Of a stretch of 45,391 nt of DNA, positions 33,325 to 41,651 are shown one piece after another. How positions within the stretch are numbered: the first letter of the stretch is position 1; each line of letters opens with the position of its first letter. Under the pieces are notes generated by a model. That model was not told where the DNA came from. It made no database searches and saw only the letters and a list, made by a program, of their open reading frames with translations. This stretch comes from NIC37A-2 sp050289625 (GTDB lineage Bacteria > Myxococcota_A > Polyangia > Polyangiales > Polyangiaceae), in contig JBNKGC010000029.1 in the NCBI GenBank assembly GCA_050289625.1, positions 1 through 45,391 of the forward strand, read 5' to 3'. Both the position numbers and the translations under genes were made by a program.

Positions 33325-34293
33325 TTAAAGCAGTTCCGCGAGGATCCCCCAGCGAACGCCTCGGTCCGAGACCACCGCGCGGTCGACTCGGGCGGCTCGG
33401 AGCACCTCGTCGAAGATCAGCGCCCCCGCAATGATGACGTCGGCTCGCAGGGGTTCGAGGCCGGGCACCTTCTGGCGTGCCTCGAGCGGGAGAGCGGACA
33501 GAGTCCCGATCCAGTGAGTGAGCGTGCCTTCGCTCAGCGAGGAGCCGTGGACGCGAGCCGCATCGTACTCGCCCTGTTCAGCTGCGATGGCAGCGAGCGT
33601 GGTCACGGTCCCCGCAACACCGATCCATGTCGACCTCTGTGCGCCCGAAAGAATCGACGACTTGGTGAGTGCATCGTGAGCGTCTGCGCGCACCGCTTCG
33701 AGCTCTTCGGGTCGAGGCGGGTCACTGTGGACGTGACGCTCTGTGAGACGAACGCTGCCGACGTCCAAGCTGTCGGCGCGGGAGATGGCTGTGGCGACGG
33801 TTCCGTCGTCCAGCCGAGCGATCTCACCGAGGATGATCTCCGTCGAGCCTCCACCGATGTCGATGACGGCAACGGGTCCGGTGACGAGCAACGTGCCCGT
33901 CGCCCCGGCGAAGGTAAGCTCCGCTTCGCGTCGACCGCTGATTACCTCGAGCGGGACTCCGAGAATCCCTCGCGCCTCGGCGATGAACTCGTCGCCGCCC
34001 CGCGCGTCGCGCAGCGCGCTCGTTCCGACCACTCCGACTGCGTCCACTCCCGCCTGGTCGATCGCTCGGGCGTACTCCCGGAGGCAGTCGAGCGTGCGCG
34101 TTCGGGCCTCGGTCGAAAGTGCCTTCGTTCGATCGACACCTCTGCCGAGACGGGTGATCGTCGCGCGTTCGACCAGCGGCTCGAGCATGCCCTCGCGCCG
34201 CTCGGCGATCGTCAGAAGAACGGTATTCGTACCGACGTCGATGGCCGCGACGCGTCGGGTGGAGGAAGCGCCCGGAGACGTCGGATCAGCCAA
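33325..34293 (-). CDS. Ppx/GppA-type exopolyphosphatase
   Basis: A 322-residue protein of the Ppx/GppA family, with the actin-like ATPase fold: phosphate 1 motif AAIDVGTNTVLLTIAE (15-30), the GTSALRDA segment and phosphate 2 motif VIDIGGGSTEII. Known members remove phosphate from polyphosphate or convert pppGpp to ppGpp. It has only the two N-terminal domains, like short Ppx forms, so its specificity cannot be decided. The TTG at 34293 was chosen because the family start follows within 15 residues and a GAGG site precedes it. It lies 12 bp after the OmpA-type lipoprotein on the same strand and is probably in its operon. Confidence 0.92.
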   Translation of the reverse strand: MADPTSPGASSTRRVAAIDVGTNTVLLTIAERREGMLEPLVERATITRLGRGVDRTKALSTEARTRTLDCLREYARAIDQAGVDAVGVVGTSALRDARGGDEFIAEARGILGVPLEVISGRREAELTFAGATGTLLVTGPVAVIDIGGGSTEIILGEIARLDDGTVATAISRADSLDVGSVRLTERHVHSDPPRPEELEAVRADAHDALTKSSILSGAQRSTWIGVAGTVTTLAAIAAEQGEYDAARVHGSSLSEGTLTHWIGTLSALPLEARQKVPGLEPLRADVIIAGALIFDEVLRAARVDRAVVSDRGVRWGILAELL

Positions 34294-34305
34294 GAAAGCC
34301 TCGTT

Positions 34306-35115
34306 TCAGGGGGCCGCTAGACTGTTCAGGTTGAGCATTTCCTCGACGTTCGGCTGAACCACGAGCTCGACCCGGCGATTCTTTTCACGACCTTCGGGCG
34401 TCTCGTTGCTCGCCACCGGATCGGTCGGACCGTAGCCGGCCGCGCTCCAGCGGAGCGGGTCCAGCCCACCGCCGCCATCTGCTTCCGGAGTCGTGAGCAG
34501 CACGAGCACGGACCGCGCGCGCATTGCCGAAAGGCCCCAGTTGTCGCGGAACGGCCCACCCTTGAGCGGCTTGTCGTCGGTGTGCCCTGCCACCTGGAAG
34601 TCGCGTTTGTTGAGATCCGCGTCGCTGCGGATCACGTCGGCGACCTTGAGGAGGATTTCTTCGCCCTCCTTCTTCAGACGATCCCTGCCCGAATCGAACA
34701 GTACGTCGCCCGGCAACTGGATGAGCATGCGGTTGTCGCGGACCTCGACCTTCAGCCCGAGCTTTGTCAGCTTGTCGAGCTTGGCACGCAGCAGCTCGAA
34801 CCGCTTCCGGATCTGATCGAGCTGAGCGGTGCGCTGGGCGTACTCGTCGAGAGCCTTCTTCTGCTGGGCCAGATTGGCGCTCAGGTTGTCCAGGCTCAGG
34901 CCGCGCTCGGTGAGCTGGCCCTTGAGCGACTGGATTTCCTGCAGGGCGTCGGCGTAGTCGGCTTCGGCCTTGCCTCGGGCCTGCTGCTCCGCGTTGAGAC
35001 GTCCGCGGAGCTCCTCGTTCTCGCGCACCTTCTGGTCCCATTCTTCCTGTGAGTAGCCACAGGCCGATGAAATGAAAGCCAGGGTGAGCCCGGTGATCAG
35101 AAGGCGTGCACGCAT
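34306..35115 (-). CDS. OmpA/MotB-type peptidoglycan-associated lipoprotein
   Basis: A 269-residue protein: lipobox (SSAC, acylated Cys19), a coiled coil (about 25-120) and a C-terminal OmpA-like domain (about 130-255) with VLFDSGRDRL, the conserved GHTDDKPLKG segment, the NWGLSAMRARSV helix and the GYGPTDPVASNETPEGREKNRRVEL end that binds peptidoglycan. It anchors an envelope membrane to the cell wall. The spacer coiled coil is longer than in Pal and resembles MotB-like proteins of the OmpA group. The ATG at 35115 begins directly at the signal. A minus-strand TTGACG (35183-35188) upstream is a weak -35 candidate. Confidence 0.92.
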   Translation of the reverse strand: MRARLLITGLTLAFISSACGYSQEEWDQKVRENEELRGRLNAEQQARGKAEADYADALQEIQSLKGQLTERGLSLDNLSANLAQQKKALDEYAQRTAQLDQIRKRFELLRAKLDKLTKLGLKVEVRDNRMLIQLPGDVLFDSGRDRLKKEGEEILLKVADVIRSDADLNKRDFQVAGHTDDKPLKGGPFRDNWGLSAMRARSVLVLLTTPEADGGGGLDPLRWSAAGYGPTDPVASNETPEGREKNRRVELVVQPNVEEMLNLNSLAAP

Positions 35116-35455
35116 CTTTTTAATGGTCGCTCGGGGGCGGATCCCGAGGCGGGGAATGGGGCTAGCGCGCTTGCGCCGCGATCGTCAAGTCAGCGTGGAT
35201 TGAGGCATTTTCGCCGTTCGAGGCGAAGCCCGTGGGCTTTCGGAGTTGATGTTCAGTGTGCCCCGCCAAAACACCGCTCGTTTGCTCTGTATGCAAGATT
35301 TGCGGAGCAACTCTCGGGTTCTGGAGTGCGGTCCAAGGACCCGCCCGCATTTATTTCGTTGACACATCACAATAGGTGGCAATATACGTCGTGCAACATA
35401 CCCTAGGGGTGGACGCAAACAGTCCACCTCCCGATCCGTAGGGAGGCATCGAACC
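35116..35455. other. 340-bp divergent promoter region
   Basis: No gene is seen. It serves two divergent genes, the OmpA-type lipoprotein and the H1-like gene. The AT content rises toward 35350-35400, where the H1-like promoter lies. A weaker minus-strand promoter candidate (TTGACG at 35183-35188) faces the OmpA gene. Confidence 0.55.
35359..35388 (+). promoter_or_regulatory. Sigma-70-type promoter of the H1-like gene
   Basis: Perfect -35 TTGACA (35359-35364), 18-bp spacer and TATACG (35383-35388). The start point would be near 35395 and the leader about 60 nt. The 11 bases GTTGACACATC are identical to the cdnL promoter. Confidence 0.6.
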
Positions 35456-35779
35456 ATGGCTGCAAAGAAGACCCGCAAGAAGGCCGCCAAGAAGGCCCCG
35501 GCCAAGAAGGCCGCCAAGAAGACCGTGAAGAAGGCTGCCAAGAAGGCGACCAAGAAGGCCGCCAAGAAGACGGCCAAGAAGGCTCCGGCCAAGAAGGCTG
35601 CGAAGAAGGCCGCCAAGAAGGCACCGGCCAAGGCCGCCAAGAAGGCACCGGCCAAGGCCGCCAAGAAGGCTGCCAAGAAGGCTGCCAAGAAGGCCACGAA
35701 GAAGGCTGCCAAGAAGGCACCGGCCGCCAAGGCCCCGGCCAAGAAAGCCGCGAAGAAACGCGCTGCCAAGAAGGCCTGA
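35456..35779 (+). CDS. Lysine/alanine-rich histone H1-like protein
   Basis: A 107-residue protein made almost wholly of Lys, Ala and Pro in repeats such as AAKKAPAKKAAKKA, like the C-terminal tail of histone H1 and bacterial H1-like proteins. It should bind DNA by charge without sequence specificity and compact the chromosome. The ATG at 35456 has a GGGAGG ribosome binding site. Codons for Lys are almost all AAG, and the DNA itself is a run of related short repeats, so its length could vary between strains by slippage. The protein is probably cytosolic and bound to the nucleoid. No other domain is present. It ends with RAAKKA before a weak 6-bp hairpin. Confidence 0.85.
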   Translation: MAAKKTRKKAAKKAPAKKAAKKTVKKAAKKATKKAAKKTAKKAPAKKAAKKAAKKAPAKAAKKAPAKAAKKAAKKAAKKATKKAAKKAPAAKAPAKKAAKKRAAKKA

Positions 35780-36041
35780 GGTCAGCGTCCGCCTCAGTGG
35801 CAGGTTTCAGGGGTACGCAGCCCAGGGCCGCGTGCCCCTGATGCATTTTTGGCTGCCGACTCGTCTCTCTTTGCCCGCGCGATTGCCGCGAGCGGCGAGG
35901 GGGCCGGGTGCCGACTGGCTTTCGGCCCAGTAGAGCCGTGCGGTGGGCAGCGAGAAGAGCTTCGGGGTTGGTCCTGAGAGACGTCGCGGCCGGACCCGCA
36001 AGCGGATCCGGGAGACGGGGTGCGTCAAGACACGCGCTGAA

Positions 36042-36665
36042 TCAGGGGTTGAAGTTGAACGGATAGTTCACGGTCGTTTCCATCCCGCGCGACGAGGGAG
36101 GAAACTTGATTTTCTCGATGGCGGCGACGGCGCAGTTCGCCACTTCCGGTGACTTGAGGGTGCTGCGCTCGAGGTTGGGCTCGGCTTCTTTCACGGCGCC
36201 GTCGGGATCGAGCACGAAGCGAATCGTCAGATCTCCCTTGAGGGACGGCAGCGTCTCGCGCGCTTTGTCGTAACAGGCTCGGACGGAATCCCGGTTTTCT
36301 TTCACCACGCCCTGGATTACGGCCATCGTGCGTGTTTCTGCTTCGCCGGCTTCGGCTTCGGCTTCGTCGGCGCTCCCCGAGCCTCCGTCCTCGCCTTCTT
36401 CCGCGATGGAGTCTTCGCCCTCCCACGCCTCCTCATCCGGGGCGGCGGCTTCGGTAGGCGCGGCTTCCGTCGATGCGGTCACGTCCCTTGCTGGCTCCGC
36501 CGGCGTGGCGGGCTGGGTGGCGGATCCGGAGCTCGCGCAGGCGACGAGCAAAAGTGCACCGAGGGGAGCAGCCCAGATCGCCCGGGCTCGTCGAGGCGCG
36601 AGGTGCGGCGGATCCTGGACCAACGTGGCGTGAGATGCGTCGGATGCGTTCTTCATGGGCGCCAT
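36042..36665 (-). CDS. AgmX/PglI C-terminal domain lipoprotein
   Basis: A 207-residue protein. The N-terminal region contains an inner hydrophobic segment (IWAAPLGALLLVACASS) with a lipobox (LVAC), then an acidic Ala/Glu/Asp-rich linker (about 60-115), then a C-terminal domain (about 115-200) typical of AgmX/PglI proteins: RACYDKARETLPSLKGDLTIRFVLDPDG... and IEKIKFP. The domain is TonB-like in shape and occurs in gliding-motility and envelope-assembly proteins of myxobacteria. No function is assigned here. The ATG at 36665 is supported by GAGAGG 8 nt upstream. It is divergent from the TPR lipoprotein gene. Confidence 0.85.
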   Translation of the reverse strand: MAPMKNASDASHATLVQDPPHLAPRRARAIWAAPLGALLLVACASSGSATQPATPAEPARDVTASTEAAPTEAAAPDEEAWEGEDSIAEEGEDGGSGSADEAEAEAGEAETRTMAVIQGVVKENRDSVRACYDKARETLPSLKGDLTIRFVLDPDGAVKEAEPNLERSTLKSPEVANCAVAAIEKIKFPPSSRGMETTVNYPFNFNP

Positions 36666-36858
36666 GCTAACGCCCTCTCGCTGCACCGTGGGGTGGATTC
36701 CGCTTTCAGAAAGCCGCTCGGTTCCCCTCGACCCGCAGAGGGCGATGCGTTATTCGTGGCCCCGCTGCGCGCCAAATAGGCGAGGCCAGCGAGATTTCAT
36801 GGCGCAATCAATGGTTCAGGGCGACGGTTCGCAAGGGGATCGACGAAGCGGTGGCGCG

Positions 36859-38280
36859 ATGCGAGCGCGCTCGGTCGGTTCCCGCCTCGGAAGCTGGGGA
36901 GTGGCTTTTGCTCTCACGATGGCTTTGGCCGGCTGCGGCGGCGCAACCCAGGAGCCCCAGTGGCCCAAGGCGGCCACCGAGTGGTACGCGCGTGCCGAGC
37001 TCGGCTTCAAGGAGGGTGATCTCGACGACGCGGACAACGCCGCGGACAAGGCCCTCGCGAGCTTGCCGAACGAACCCAAGATCCGCGTGCTTGCCGCGCG
37101 CATTGCACTGGCGCAGCTGGAGTTCGACCGAGTCATCCAACTGACCAAGGGTCTGCCGGGCGCTCAGGCTGCAGGGCTTCGGGGGCGCGCGCACTGGTAC
37201 GCCGGGCGAATCGAGGAGGCCGCCGACGAGCTCGATGCTCTTCTCGCCGATCCATCCGTTCGCGATCCGTGGGCAGAGCAGGTGTCGAAGCTTGCACGCC
37301 GGGGGCGCGGTCGCCGTCCCTTCGAGATGAGCGGCGGACTGCTTGCGGTGCTCGACATGCCGCGGGTGGGTAACACCTCGATGCTCGTTCCGGTCGAGGT
37401 GAACGGGGAGCCGTCCCTCGCCATGATTGCGACGGATACCGCGGAGGCGGTGATCGACTCGAGCTCCGGCGGAGACGGCACCTGGGTGTCGCTGCGTTTC
37501 GGTGAGCGAGTGGAGGTCGCGGACGTTCCCGCTGTGGGGCGCGATCTTTCTGGTCTGTCGCGGCAGCTGAACGCGCCCATCAAGATGCTGATCGGCGTGA
37601 ACCTGCTCCGGCATCTGCGCGCTACCGTGGACTTCGCCGCGGGACAGTTCGTGGTTCGATCCTTCGAGCCGCCGCCGCCGCCTCAGGCAACAACGGTGCA
37701 CCCCGGCTACTTCCGGGGCGGAGCGCTGGTGCTGCCGGTCTACTACGGCGTGGAGCCGACCGCCCCACGCGGTTCACTCTTTCTCCACACGACGATGACA
37801 CACCCCATCGCCCTCGACGAAGCGGGCTGGAAGAAGGGCGGTGTCGGACCGGGTGACTTCAGCGCCGTGCCGGGCGAGGCCTCAATCAAGACGGCCATCC
37901 TTCCGATGCTCCGCGTGGGGGCATACGAGGTGCCGCGGGTTCCGGGCATCCTGGGCGCCCCCGTGGGTGAAATGGAGGAAGTGCTCGGGATCGATCTCGA
38001 CGGCTATGCGGGTTCCTCCTTCCTAGCCACCTTCCGAGTCACTTTTGCGGATGACGGAAGGACGATGTGGCTCGAAGGGCTGCCTCCGGAAATGTTCGGG
38101 CCGCCCCGGGTTGCCCCGGCGCCCGCTCCCGATCGGGAAGACGAGGTTCCCTCGGCCACTTCGCCAGCGCCCGCCGCCGCCCCCGCGGGAGCGGCGGCGC
38201 CGCCGTCCGCGCCTCCGAAAGCACCTCCAGCGACACCGGCCCCCAAGCCCCCTGCCCCTGGAACGAATCCTCGGCCATGA
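36859..38280 (+). CDS. TPR lipoprotein with a retropepsin-like domain
   Basis: A 473-residue lipoprotein (lipobox LAGC, acylated Cys26) with a TPR-like helical part (about 35-150), then a beta domain (about 155-275) like retroviral-type aspartic proteases: VPVEVNG..., IGVNLLRHLRATVDFAAGQFVVR. The catalytic DTG motif appears as DTA (193-195), so the protein is probably not an active protease. A second related beta domain follows (about 275-410), ending in a Pro/Ala-rich tail. The frame is open upstream to 36655; the ATG at 36859 was chosen because the signal peptide begins there, with a weak ribosome binding site. It overlaps coaD by 4 bp. Confidence 0.8.
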   Translation: MRARSVGSRLGSWGVAFALTMALAGCGGATQEPQWPKAATEWYARAELGFKEGDLDDADNAADKALASLPNEPKIRVLAARIALAQLEFDRVIQLTKGLPGAQAAGLRGRAHWYAGRIEEAADELDALLADPSVRDPWAEQVSKLARRGRGRRPFEMSGGLLAVLDMPRVGNTSMLVPVEVNGEPSLAMIATDTAEAVIDSSSGGDGTWVSLRFGERVEVADVPAVGRDLSGLSRQLNAPIKMLIGVNLLRHLRATVDFAAGQFVVRSFEPPPPPQATTVHPGYFRGGALVLPVYYGVEPTAPRGSLFLHTTMTHPIALDEAGWKKGGVGPGDFSAVPGEASIKTAILPMLRVGAYEVPRVPGILGAPVGEMEEVLGIDLDGYAGSSFLATFRVTFADDGRTMWLEGLPPEMFGPPRVAPAPAPDREDEVPSATSPAPAAAPAGAAAPPSAPPKAPPATPAPKPPAPGTNPRP

Positions 38281-38783
38281 CCACCGCCACGGGCGCCCAC
38301 GTGGCTATCTACGCGGGGAGTTTCGATCCCCCGACCAACGGGCATCTCGACGTCGTGCGGCGAGCTGCGGACCTGTTCCCGCGGGTGATCGTGGCGATCG
38401 GCATGCACCCGTCGCGGCACGCGTTGTTCACGCTCGACGAGCGACTCGAGCTGATGCAGGCGGTTTGTGCCGACGTTCCGAACGTTCGCGTGGAGGCGTT
38501 CGAGGGATTGCTCGTCGACTACGCGCGCAGCGTTGGCGGTCGCGTGATCGTGCGCGGTCTGCGGGTGGGTGCCGACTTCGAGTACGAGCTGCAGATCGCC
38601 CACGCCAACGCGGATTTGGCGGAAGAGCTCGACACCATCTTCCTACCGACACGCACCCGGTACGGGTTCATTTCGGCTTCGCTGGTTCGTGAGATCGCGA
38701 GCCATGGCGGTGACGTCAGTCGCTACGCCCCTCCTGCGGTGTGTCAGGCTCTAGCGAGGCGCTTCGGTAGCCAAGCCGACTGA
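38277..38783 (+). CDS. coaD: Phosphopantetheine adenylyltransferase
   Basis: A 168-residue enzyme of coenzyme A synthesis, converting 4'-phosphopantetheine and ATP to dephospho-CoA. It shows the N-terminal nucleotidyltransferase motif AGSFDPPTNGH with the T/H-x-GH core (20-23), the VRGLRVGADFEYE segment and the ISASLVREIA variant of the usual ISSTxVR motif. The length is normal. The ATG overlaps the previous stop (ATGA), so translation is coupled to the TPR lipoprotein. The last 15 codons lie within the first copy of a 58-bp direct repeat, which continues past the stop codon. Confidence 0.96.
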   Translation: MTTATGAHVAIYAGSFDPPTNGHLDVVRRAADLFPRVIVAIGMHPSRHALFTLDERLELMQAVCADVPNVRVEAFEGLLVDYARSVGGRVIVRGLRVGADFEYELQIAHANADLAEELDTIFLPTRTRYGFISASLVREIASHGGDVSRYAPPAVCQALARRFGSQAD

Positions 38784-38857
38784 GCGACACGCCGCCCCAC
38801 CTGCGGTGTGTCAGGCTCTAGCGAGGCGCTTCGGTAGCCAAGCCGACTGAGCGACAC
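38733..38857. repeat. 58-bp tandem duplication of the coaD 3' end
   Basis: Positions 38733-38790 and 38800-38857 are identical over 58 bp with a repeat period of 67 bp. The first copy holds the end of coaD and its stop codon; the second is non-coding and lies between coaD and the convergent FliH-like gene. The perfect identity implies a recent duplication or active homogenisation. The period is not a multiple of three. Confidence 0.85.
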
Positions 38858-38863
38858 TCCTGG

Positions 38864-39415
38864 TCACCGATGTTCGGACGAAAGAGCCTCCGCCACCAAG
38901 GCGTCGCGCAGCGTCCGAGCCAGCCGCTCGATGCCGTCGCCAGTCGAGGCGCGGATGATCCCCACGTCCGTTTCGAGCAGGAGCGCGTCCGGGGCGAGCT
39001 CGGGATCGCCGGAGATTTCTATCTCGCGCTCGCCGAACTCGTGGTTCTCGAAGAGACGCGCGAGGCTGTCGGCGGTGCTCGGGTGTGCCAGCACCCGGAT
39101 CCTACTGGCGCCCCGCGCTTCGTCGATCAAGCCAAGAGCCCAGCTTCGAAGCGCGTCGTCGTCGGTGGGCAGGGCAGTCCGCACCCAGCGCTCGGCGAGC
39201 ATGCGTGCGAGATCGACCACGTCGTCGAGGTGGCGTTCGAGGAGTTTGCTCCGAGCCCCGGCGACGGCAAGTGCCAGGGCACCCGGGGTAGGCTTCGCCG
39301 CGGGCACCTCGTCTTCTGAGGTCGCGCTCGATGGAGGCGGCGATTCGTCGAGCGTGGTTGGCTCGCGCGGCGCGCGGATCCAACGACCTCGGCGGATGCT
39401 TTCCATCTTGGGCAC
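38864..39415 (-). CDS. FliH/SctL-like protein
   Basis: A 183-residue protein, GTG start at 39415. The N-terminal 45 residues are basic and Pro-rich. The rest matches the FliH/HrpE/SctL stator family: a helical segment (LLERHLDDVVDLARMLAERWVRTAL) and the C-terminal domain (IRVLAHPSTADSLARLF, DPELAPDALLLETDVGIIRAS). Known members hold the ATPase of flagellar or type III secretion machines. No flagellar or type III genes are visible in this window, so this is an isolated member, likely functional with a cluster elsewhere or reused. It follows the MBL hydrolase by 33 bp on the same strand and probably shares its transcript. An ATG at 39406 is an alternative start. Confidence 0.7.
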   Translation of the reverse strand: MPKMESIRRGRWIRAPREPTTLDESPPPSSATSEDEVPAAKPTPGALALAVAGARSKLLERHLDDVVDLARMLAERWVRTALPTDDDALRSWALGLIDEARGASRIRVLAHPSTADSLARLFENHEFGEREIEISGDPELAPDALLLETDVGIIRASTGDGIERLARTLRDALVAEALSSEHR

Positions 39416-39448
39416 GCGCTTTCGACCTTCCCTCGGATCGCGGGGCTC

Positions 39449-40288
39449 TCAGGAGTCCACGGTCCGATACCCGTCTCCGCTCATACGAGCGCGTCCTTCT
39501 TGGATCAACTTGACGAGGTGCGCTGCGAGGCTGCGCCGAGCCAGGGGCCAGAGGTGGCGTGGCGTGTCGCTGTAGGCGTGGGGCAGGAGTTCGTCGAGGA
39601 CCGCTGGTGGTTCGTTCGATCCTGGCAGTGCGTCGAGCACGCGCTGTTCGCGGGCCAGTCGGTGAGCCACGTAGCCGTCGAAGGTCGCGCGGGGCTCCTC
39701 GATGGGGTTTCCGTGCGCGGGGTGCGCGGTCCGCGCGCCGAGCCGGCTGAGACGGTCGAGCTGACGAATGTACTCGGCCATGTCCCCGTCGTGAGGATCG
39801 ATCAGGATGGTTCCGACGGACGCGACCATGTCGCCAGCGATCAGATCGCCGGAGAGCTCGCGGAACAGGCAGAGGTGGCCGGGAGCGTGCCCGGGAGTGT
39901 GTAGCGTCCGCCATCGGTCCGGCTGGGGACCGTCGAGCACGAGTACCTCACCGTCTTCGAGGTGTCGGGTGAAGACGAGATCGGGCAAGAGCCGGGCAGT
40001 CTCCGAGTGTCCCCACAAGGGCAGCTCCAGTTCGCTTGAAAGCCACCGAGCGCCGCCGACGTGATCGGGGTGGTGATGGGTGACCAGGAGTGCCCGAAGA
40101 CGCTGACCCCGCGACGTGAACGAGCGTGCCCATTCGACGAAGTCGCGACGTTCCTCTTCGTAGGGCGTGGCGGGCTCGACGAGCACGATCTCGCGCGTGC
40201 CGAGCGCGTAACTGTTGGTGTGGGTGGCGGGCGGTAGGGTGGGGGTCCTGAGAGCCAGGCGCAGCGGTTTTCCCTGGGAAGCGGTCAT
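39449..40288 (-). CDS. MBL-fold metallohydrolase (LACTB2 type)
   Basis: A 279-residue hydrolase with the metallo-beta-lactamase fold. The metal-binding motif H71-x-H-x-DH (HHHPDH) is intact, with further ligands likely in TPGHAPGHLC (134-140), D153 and HPAHGNP (189-195). The C-terminal helical part (about 200-275) looks like the LACTB2/winged-helix extension (YVAHRLAREQRVL). Members are endoribonucleases or thioesterases; the substrate is unknown. The ATG at 40288 was chosen because the fold begins about ten residues later; an upstream frame to 40408 overlaps the thiolase end. It is 55 bp from the thiolase and 33 bp from the FliH-like gene on the same strand. Confidence 0.88.
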   Translation of the reverse strand: MTASQGKPLRLALRTPTLPPATHTNSYALGTREIVLVEPATPYEEERRDFVEWARSFTSRGQRLRALLVTHHHPDHVGGARWLSSELELPLWGHSETARLLPDLVFTRHLEDGEVLVLDGPQPDRWRTLHTPGHAPGHLCLFRELSGDLIAGDMVASVGTILIDPHDGDMAEYIRQLDRLSRLGARTAHPAHGNPIEEPRATFDGYVAHRLAREQRVLDALPGSNEPPAVLDELLPHAYSDTPRHLWPLARRSLAAHLVKLIQEGRARMSGDGYRTVDS

Positions 40289-40343
40289 GTGACTTATGTC
40301 CCTTGGGGGAGGCTGTTCGGGGCGGGGGCGCGCCAGAGCGCGT

Positions 40344-41534
40344 TCAGACGCTCTCGACGACGACGGCGACCGCTTCGCCTCCGCCGATGCACAAAGTGGC
40401 GAGGCCACGAGCGGCCCTGCGATCCGCCATGGCGTAGAGAAGCGTGGTCAGGATGCGCGCGCCGGAAGCACCGATGGGGTGACCGAGTGCGACGGCGCCT
40501 CCGTGCACGTTCACCTTCTCAGGCGGGATCTCACACAGCCGCGCGCAGGCCATGGTCACGCAGGAAAACGCCTCGTTGATCTCCCACAGATCGATGTCGG
40601 CGACCGCGTGTCCGGTCTTGCTCAGCAGCGCGTCGATGGCGCGGGCGGGAGCCGTGGTGAACCACTCGGGAGCCTGGGCGGCGGCCCCGTAACCGATGAT
40701 GCGCGCCAGGGGTGAAAGCCCATGCTCTTTGACAGCGCGTTCGCTGGCCAAAACGATTGCCGAGGCTCCGTCGTTGATGCTCGAGGCATTGGCTGCGGTG
40801 ATCGTGCCGTCGCTTTTGAACGCCGGACGAAGTTTCCCGAACTTGTCCGGGTCGCCGCGCCCGGGCTCCTCGTCTTCGCGGATGATGAGCGGATCCCCCT
40901 TGCGCTGGGGTACCTCCACCGGGGTGATCTCGGCTTCGAACTTGGCGGTCTTCGCGGCCTCGAGGGCTCGACGGTAGCTTTCGCGCGCGAAGGCGTCTTG
41001 AGCTTCGCGAGTGAGATCGTACTTCTCGGCGCACATTTCGCCGGCCTTGCCCATGTGGAAATCGTTGTACGGATCCCAGAGACCGTCGAAGATCATCCCG
41101 TCCACGACCTTCCCGTCGCCCATCCGGTACCCGGTGCGTGCGCGGTCGAGGTAGTACGGGACCCGCGACATCGACTCCATGCCACCTGAGACCACGAGGT
41201 CGGCGTCACCGAGCAAGACGGACCGAGTGCCGAGCACGACGGCCTGAAGGCCCGAACCACACACCTTGCTCACCGTCGTGCATGGAACCGTGTCGGGGAG
41301 CCCCGCTCCGAGAGCAGCCTGGCGTGCGGGAGCCTGGCCGATGCCCGCGCTCAGCACGTTGCCGAAGAAGACTTCGTCGACTCGATCGGCGGCGACCCCG
41401 GCTCGTTCGAGGGCAGCCCGGATCGCGGTGGCGCCCAACTGGGGCGCGGACAGCGACGAAAGGGCTCCCAAAAAGGAGCCGATGGGGGTGCGCGCGGCAC
41501 TGGCGACGTACACGGGCGTTTCGAGCTGGGCCAT
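40344..41534 (-). CDS. Acetyl-CoA acetyltransferase (thiolase)
   Basis: A 396-residue thiolase, complete and of standard length. The acyl-carrying Cys92 sits in VSKVCGSGLQ, the NEAF motif and GHPIGASGAR histidine segment are present, and the C-terminal active Cys is in TLCIGGGEA. The enzyme condenses or cleaves acetyl-CoA units in fatty acid, polyhydroxyalkanoate or mevalonate-type metabolism. The ATG at 41534 has a CAGGAG site. It is followed on the same strand by the MBL hydrolase and the FliH-like gene, and preceded by purC, but no other fatty-acid genes are nearby. Confidence 0.96.
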   Translation of the reverse strand: MAQLETPVYVASAARTPIGSFLGALSSLSAPQLGATAIRAALERAGVAADRVDEVFFGNVLSAGIGQAPARQAALGAGLPDTVPCTTVSKVCGSGLQAVVLGTRSVLLGDADLVVSGGMESMSRVPYYLDRARTGYRMGDGKVVDGMIFDGLWDPYNDFHMGKAGEMCAEKYDLTREAQDAFARESYRRALEAAKTAKFEAEITPVEVPQRKGDPLIIREDEEPGRGDPDKFGKLRPAFKSDGTITAANASSINDGASAIVLASERAVKEHGLSPLARIIGYGAAAQAPEWFTTAPARAIDALLSKTGHAVADIDLWEINEAFSCVTMACARLCEIPPEKVNVHGGAVALGHPIGASGARILTTLLYAMADRRAARGLATLCIGGGEAVAVVVESV

Positions 41535-41651
41535 GAAATCTCCTGAGCGAGGGCGACGGCGTGGCTGGGGTGATCGGGCGCGTTCGAGCGCAGCGTACCG
41601 CGAACGCCGGGTCGCGCTACCGCGAACGAGGCAGCGAAGGCGAGAGGGACG

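Noticed and set aside
35456..35779. Short DNA repeats that could suggest CRISPR or a satellite
   Set aside because: Repeats have no spacers and keep one reading frame coding a Lys/Ala protein with a good ribosome binding site.
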